From positions 1 to 23,037 of the forward strand of contig NIVA01000076.1 of NCBI GenBank assembly GCA_002254335.1: 23,037 nt of DNA. The letters run 5' to 3'. Positions 21,422-23,037 of this stretch are shown piece by piece; within the stretch, counting starts at the first letter, position 1; each line of letters opens with the position of its first letter. The notes under the pieces are model-generated. The model had not been told where the DNA came from. It did not search any database and worked only from the letters and a program-made list of their open reading frames with translations. Both the position numbers and the translations under genes were made by a program. This stretch comes from Bacteroidetes bacterium 4572_114. GTDB lineage: Bacteria > Bacteroidota > Bacteroidia > Bacteroidales > 4484-276.

Positions 21422-23037
21422 ATGAAATATTTTTACATCCTGTTGTTATTGGTTTTTGGCCAGGCTTTGATGGCACAGTCATCAAAATTGGACAGCTTAA
21501 AAAATGTTGTTTTAGAATTAGTTAATGATACAGACAAAATCGACATCTATTATAAAATTAACCGCCAGTATTACAACATCGATGTTGACTCAGCATTAAA
21601 ATACGCAAAGAAAGGTCTTGAATTAAGCTGTAAGCTCGATCTTCCGGAAAAGATGGTCCAGGGGTATTATATTACAGGTTCGGGTTACTATTCGATTGGC
21701 GATTTAAAAAAAATGGACTCGATGGCAGGTTTGTGTTTAAAAGCTGCCTTAAGGACCCGGGATCAAAGCAACATAATGAAATCGTATTATAACCTGGCAA
21801 TAAATGCCTCCAGGCAAGATAAAAGCGAGGCTTTGGATTATTACTTGAAATCTTTTAAAATAGCTGAAGAAACCGGGGAAGTCCGCTGGCAGGCATACAT
21901 TATGAGAGATATCGGGCTATATTATTCTAAACTGGCAGAATATGACAAAGAACTGGAGTATTTTTTCGAGGCCGAAGCATTGTTTAAAGAGTTGAACGAC
22001 AGCACTTATTTAATTCATACCTATTGCGATATTGCCGAAGTACACAGGCTGCAGAGAAACTTCAAAAAGGCGATGGATTACTGTGAAAGTGCACTTAAAA
22101 TCGCTGATTTGTATAAGAACCAATACATGAGGGCCCGTGTGCTGACTACTATGGCCGCCACCTATCACGATACCGGTGACCTGGAAAATGCCCTGAAATA
22201 CAACCTGCTTGCCCTGTCGATATATCGCGATGTTGGTTCATCGTATAACATAGGGACGGTTTCTATCGATATTGGCACAATCTGCATTAATCTAAAAAAA
22301 TATAGAGAGGCACGAAATTATCTGAATGAGTCGTATGATATTTTTAAGGGAATGAACATGGAAGGATCTATGTTGCTGTCGTTATTGGGCCTTGGAAGGC
22401 TCAATTATAAAGTAGGACGCTACAGTGATGCAAAAGCATCGTACCTTGAAGCAGAAAAACTTGCAACAAAACTTGGACTATTGCCACAACTTAAGCAAAC
22501 TTATAAAGAGCTGGCCGATTTGAATGCAGAAGAGGGTAATTATAAAAAATCCAATGAATATCTCAATTCACTTATTTTAATAAAGGATTCCATTTATAAC
22601 GAGCAGAGAAGCGAGCAGATCAACAGGTTGGAAGCACAATATCAACTGAAAGAAAAAGATACCCAAATAAATCAGCAGGAAACGGAATTGGATTTAAAGG
22701 ATTCGCAATTGGAAACGCAAAAAATACTCAACACCGGTATTGGGATTATTTCGGTTCTATTCCTCATAATAGTTATCCTGGCATGGTTAAACTTAAGAAG
22801 GAGGAAACGCATAAACCGGAAACTCAAAAGCCAGGATATGGCCAAGAGCCGGTTTTTTACAAACATTTCACATGAAATGCGAAACCCGCTTACACTTATC
22901 ATGTCGCCACTTCAAAAGTTATCGGAGGAATCGAAAAACACACCGCTATACAACGACTTGCAACTGGCCTATACAAACAGCAAAAAGTTGTTAGACAGGG
23001 TTAACGAGATACTTGACCTTTCGAAACTGGAATCGGG
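21422..23037 (+). CDS. TPR-containing membrane sensor histidine kinase (partial, 3' end outside window)
   Basis: Starts ATG 21422 with a signal sequence (MKYFYILLLLVFGQALMAQS). A periplasmic region of about 400 residues follows, built of tetratricopeptide repeats (for example NFKKAMDYCESALKIADLY, GDLENALKYNLLALSIYRD and GRYSDAKASYLEAEKLA). Next are a coiled coil (about 395-440) rich in Gln/Glu and a membrane helix at about 440-458 (IISVLFLIIVILAW). Then comes HisKA with the H-box FFTNISHEMRNPLTLI (acceptor H484) and the start of the second HisKA helix. The sequence ends inside this domain, so ATPase and any receiver or DNA-binding domains are unseen. The layout is common for Bacteroidota sensors. 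The gene diverges from the exported-protein pair, which may be its target or a neutral neighbour. No frame break is visible. Confidence 0.93.
   Translation, partial: MKYFYILLLLVFGQALMAQSSKLDSLKNVVLELVNDTDKIDIYYKINRQYYNIDVDSALKYAKKGLELSCKLDLPEKMVQGYYITGSGYYSIGDLKKMDSMAGLCLKAALRTRDQSNIMKSYYNLAINASRQDKSEALDYYLKSFKIAEETGEVRWQAYIMRDIGLYYSKLAEYDKELEYFFEAEALFKELNDSTYLIHTYCDIAEVHRLQRNFKKAMDYCESALKIADLYKNQYMRARVLTTMAATYHDTGDLENALKYNLLALSIYRDVGSSYNIGTVSIDIGTICINLKKYREARNYLNESYDIFKGMNMEGSMLLSLLGLGRLNYKVGRYSDAKASYLEAEKLATKLGLLPQLKQTYKELADLNAEEGNYKKSNEYLNSLILIKDSIYNEQRSEQINRLEAQYQLKEKDTQINQQETELDLKDSQLETQKILNTGIGIISVLFLIIVILAWLNLRRRKRINRKLKSQDMAKSRFFTNISHEMRNPLTLIMSPLQKLSEESKNTPLYNDLQLAYTNSKKLLDRVNEILDLSKLES

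Noticed and set aside
1..23037. tRNA, rRNA or known riboswitch genes
   Set aside because: No cloverleaf, rRNA-like segment or familiar riboswitch core was seen on either strand by eye; a covariance search was not possible.

Overview
The window looks like a chromosomal piece of a Bacteroidota bacterium, probably near Bacteroidales/Marinilabiliales. The signs are a C-terminal type IX secretion (T9SS) sorting domain, two 'Fibrobacter succinogenes major paralogous' domains, a periplasmic-TPR histidine kinase, an FtsI with a C-terminal PASTA domain, A-rich leaders without clear Shine-Dalgarno sites, and TAnnTTTG-type -7 boxes. The exact taxon cannot be fixed from this sequence.

Region 1 (about 1-9040, all minus strand) is the division and cell wall (dcw) cluster. 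Its transcription order is mraZ, rsmH, ftsL-like, ftsI, murE, mraY, murD, ftsW, and ftsW runs off the left edge. The genes are intact and tightly packed from mraZ to murD. A gene-free gap of about 340-380 bp with two palindromic repeat elements then separates murD from ftsW. Upstream of mraZ are GTGG(G/A)-type direct repeats that look like the autoregulatory MraZ operator. murE carries an in-frame palindromic repeat at its 3' end.

Region 2 (about 9040-13630) starts with a 137-bp inverted-repeat element. It is followed by cheD and a multi-PAS/GAF hybrid histidine kinase transcribed leftwards. The kinase is broken into three ORFs, plus one short coding stretch without a start. At each junction a block of protein seems to be missing and the frame is lost.

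Region 3 (about 13670-16250) is a run of small genes on the minus strand: a PaaI-like hotdog thioesterase, two unrecognised proteins, and a DUF2442 protein preceded by a decayed DUF4160 partner. Between them lie imperfect inverted repeats and a GC-rich block. It looks like a variable accessory island.

Region 4 (16247-21151, minus strand) encodes exported proteins. These are a MORN_2/YwqK-like repeat protein, then (after an 800-bp palindrome-rich spacer) an apparent two-gene unit of a double Fib_succ_major protein and a T9SS-sorted protein. The T9SS gene also shows an internal deletion and frame break. Diverging from this pair, on the plus strand, is the 5' part of a TPR-containing sensor kinase that runs off the right edge.

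The main points for a second look are: an 80-bp dispersed element bounded by CTGTC-N-GACAG palindromes, present near both ends of the window; repeated block deletions with frame loss in the multidomain accessory genes while the dcw genes stay intact; the cheD-kinase pairing without visible chemotaxis genes; and the decayed DUF4160-DUF2442 pair. I did not find a complete, clearly novel multi-gene system.
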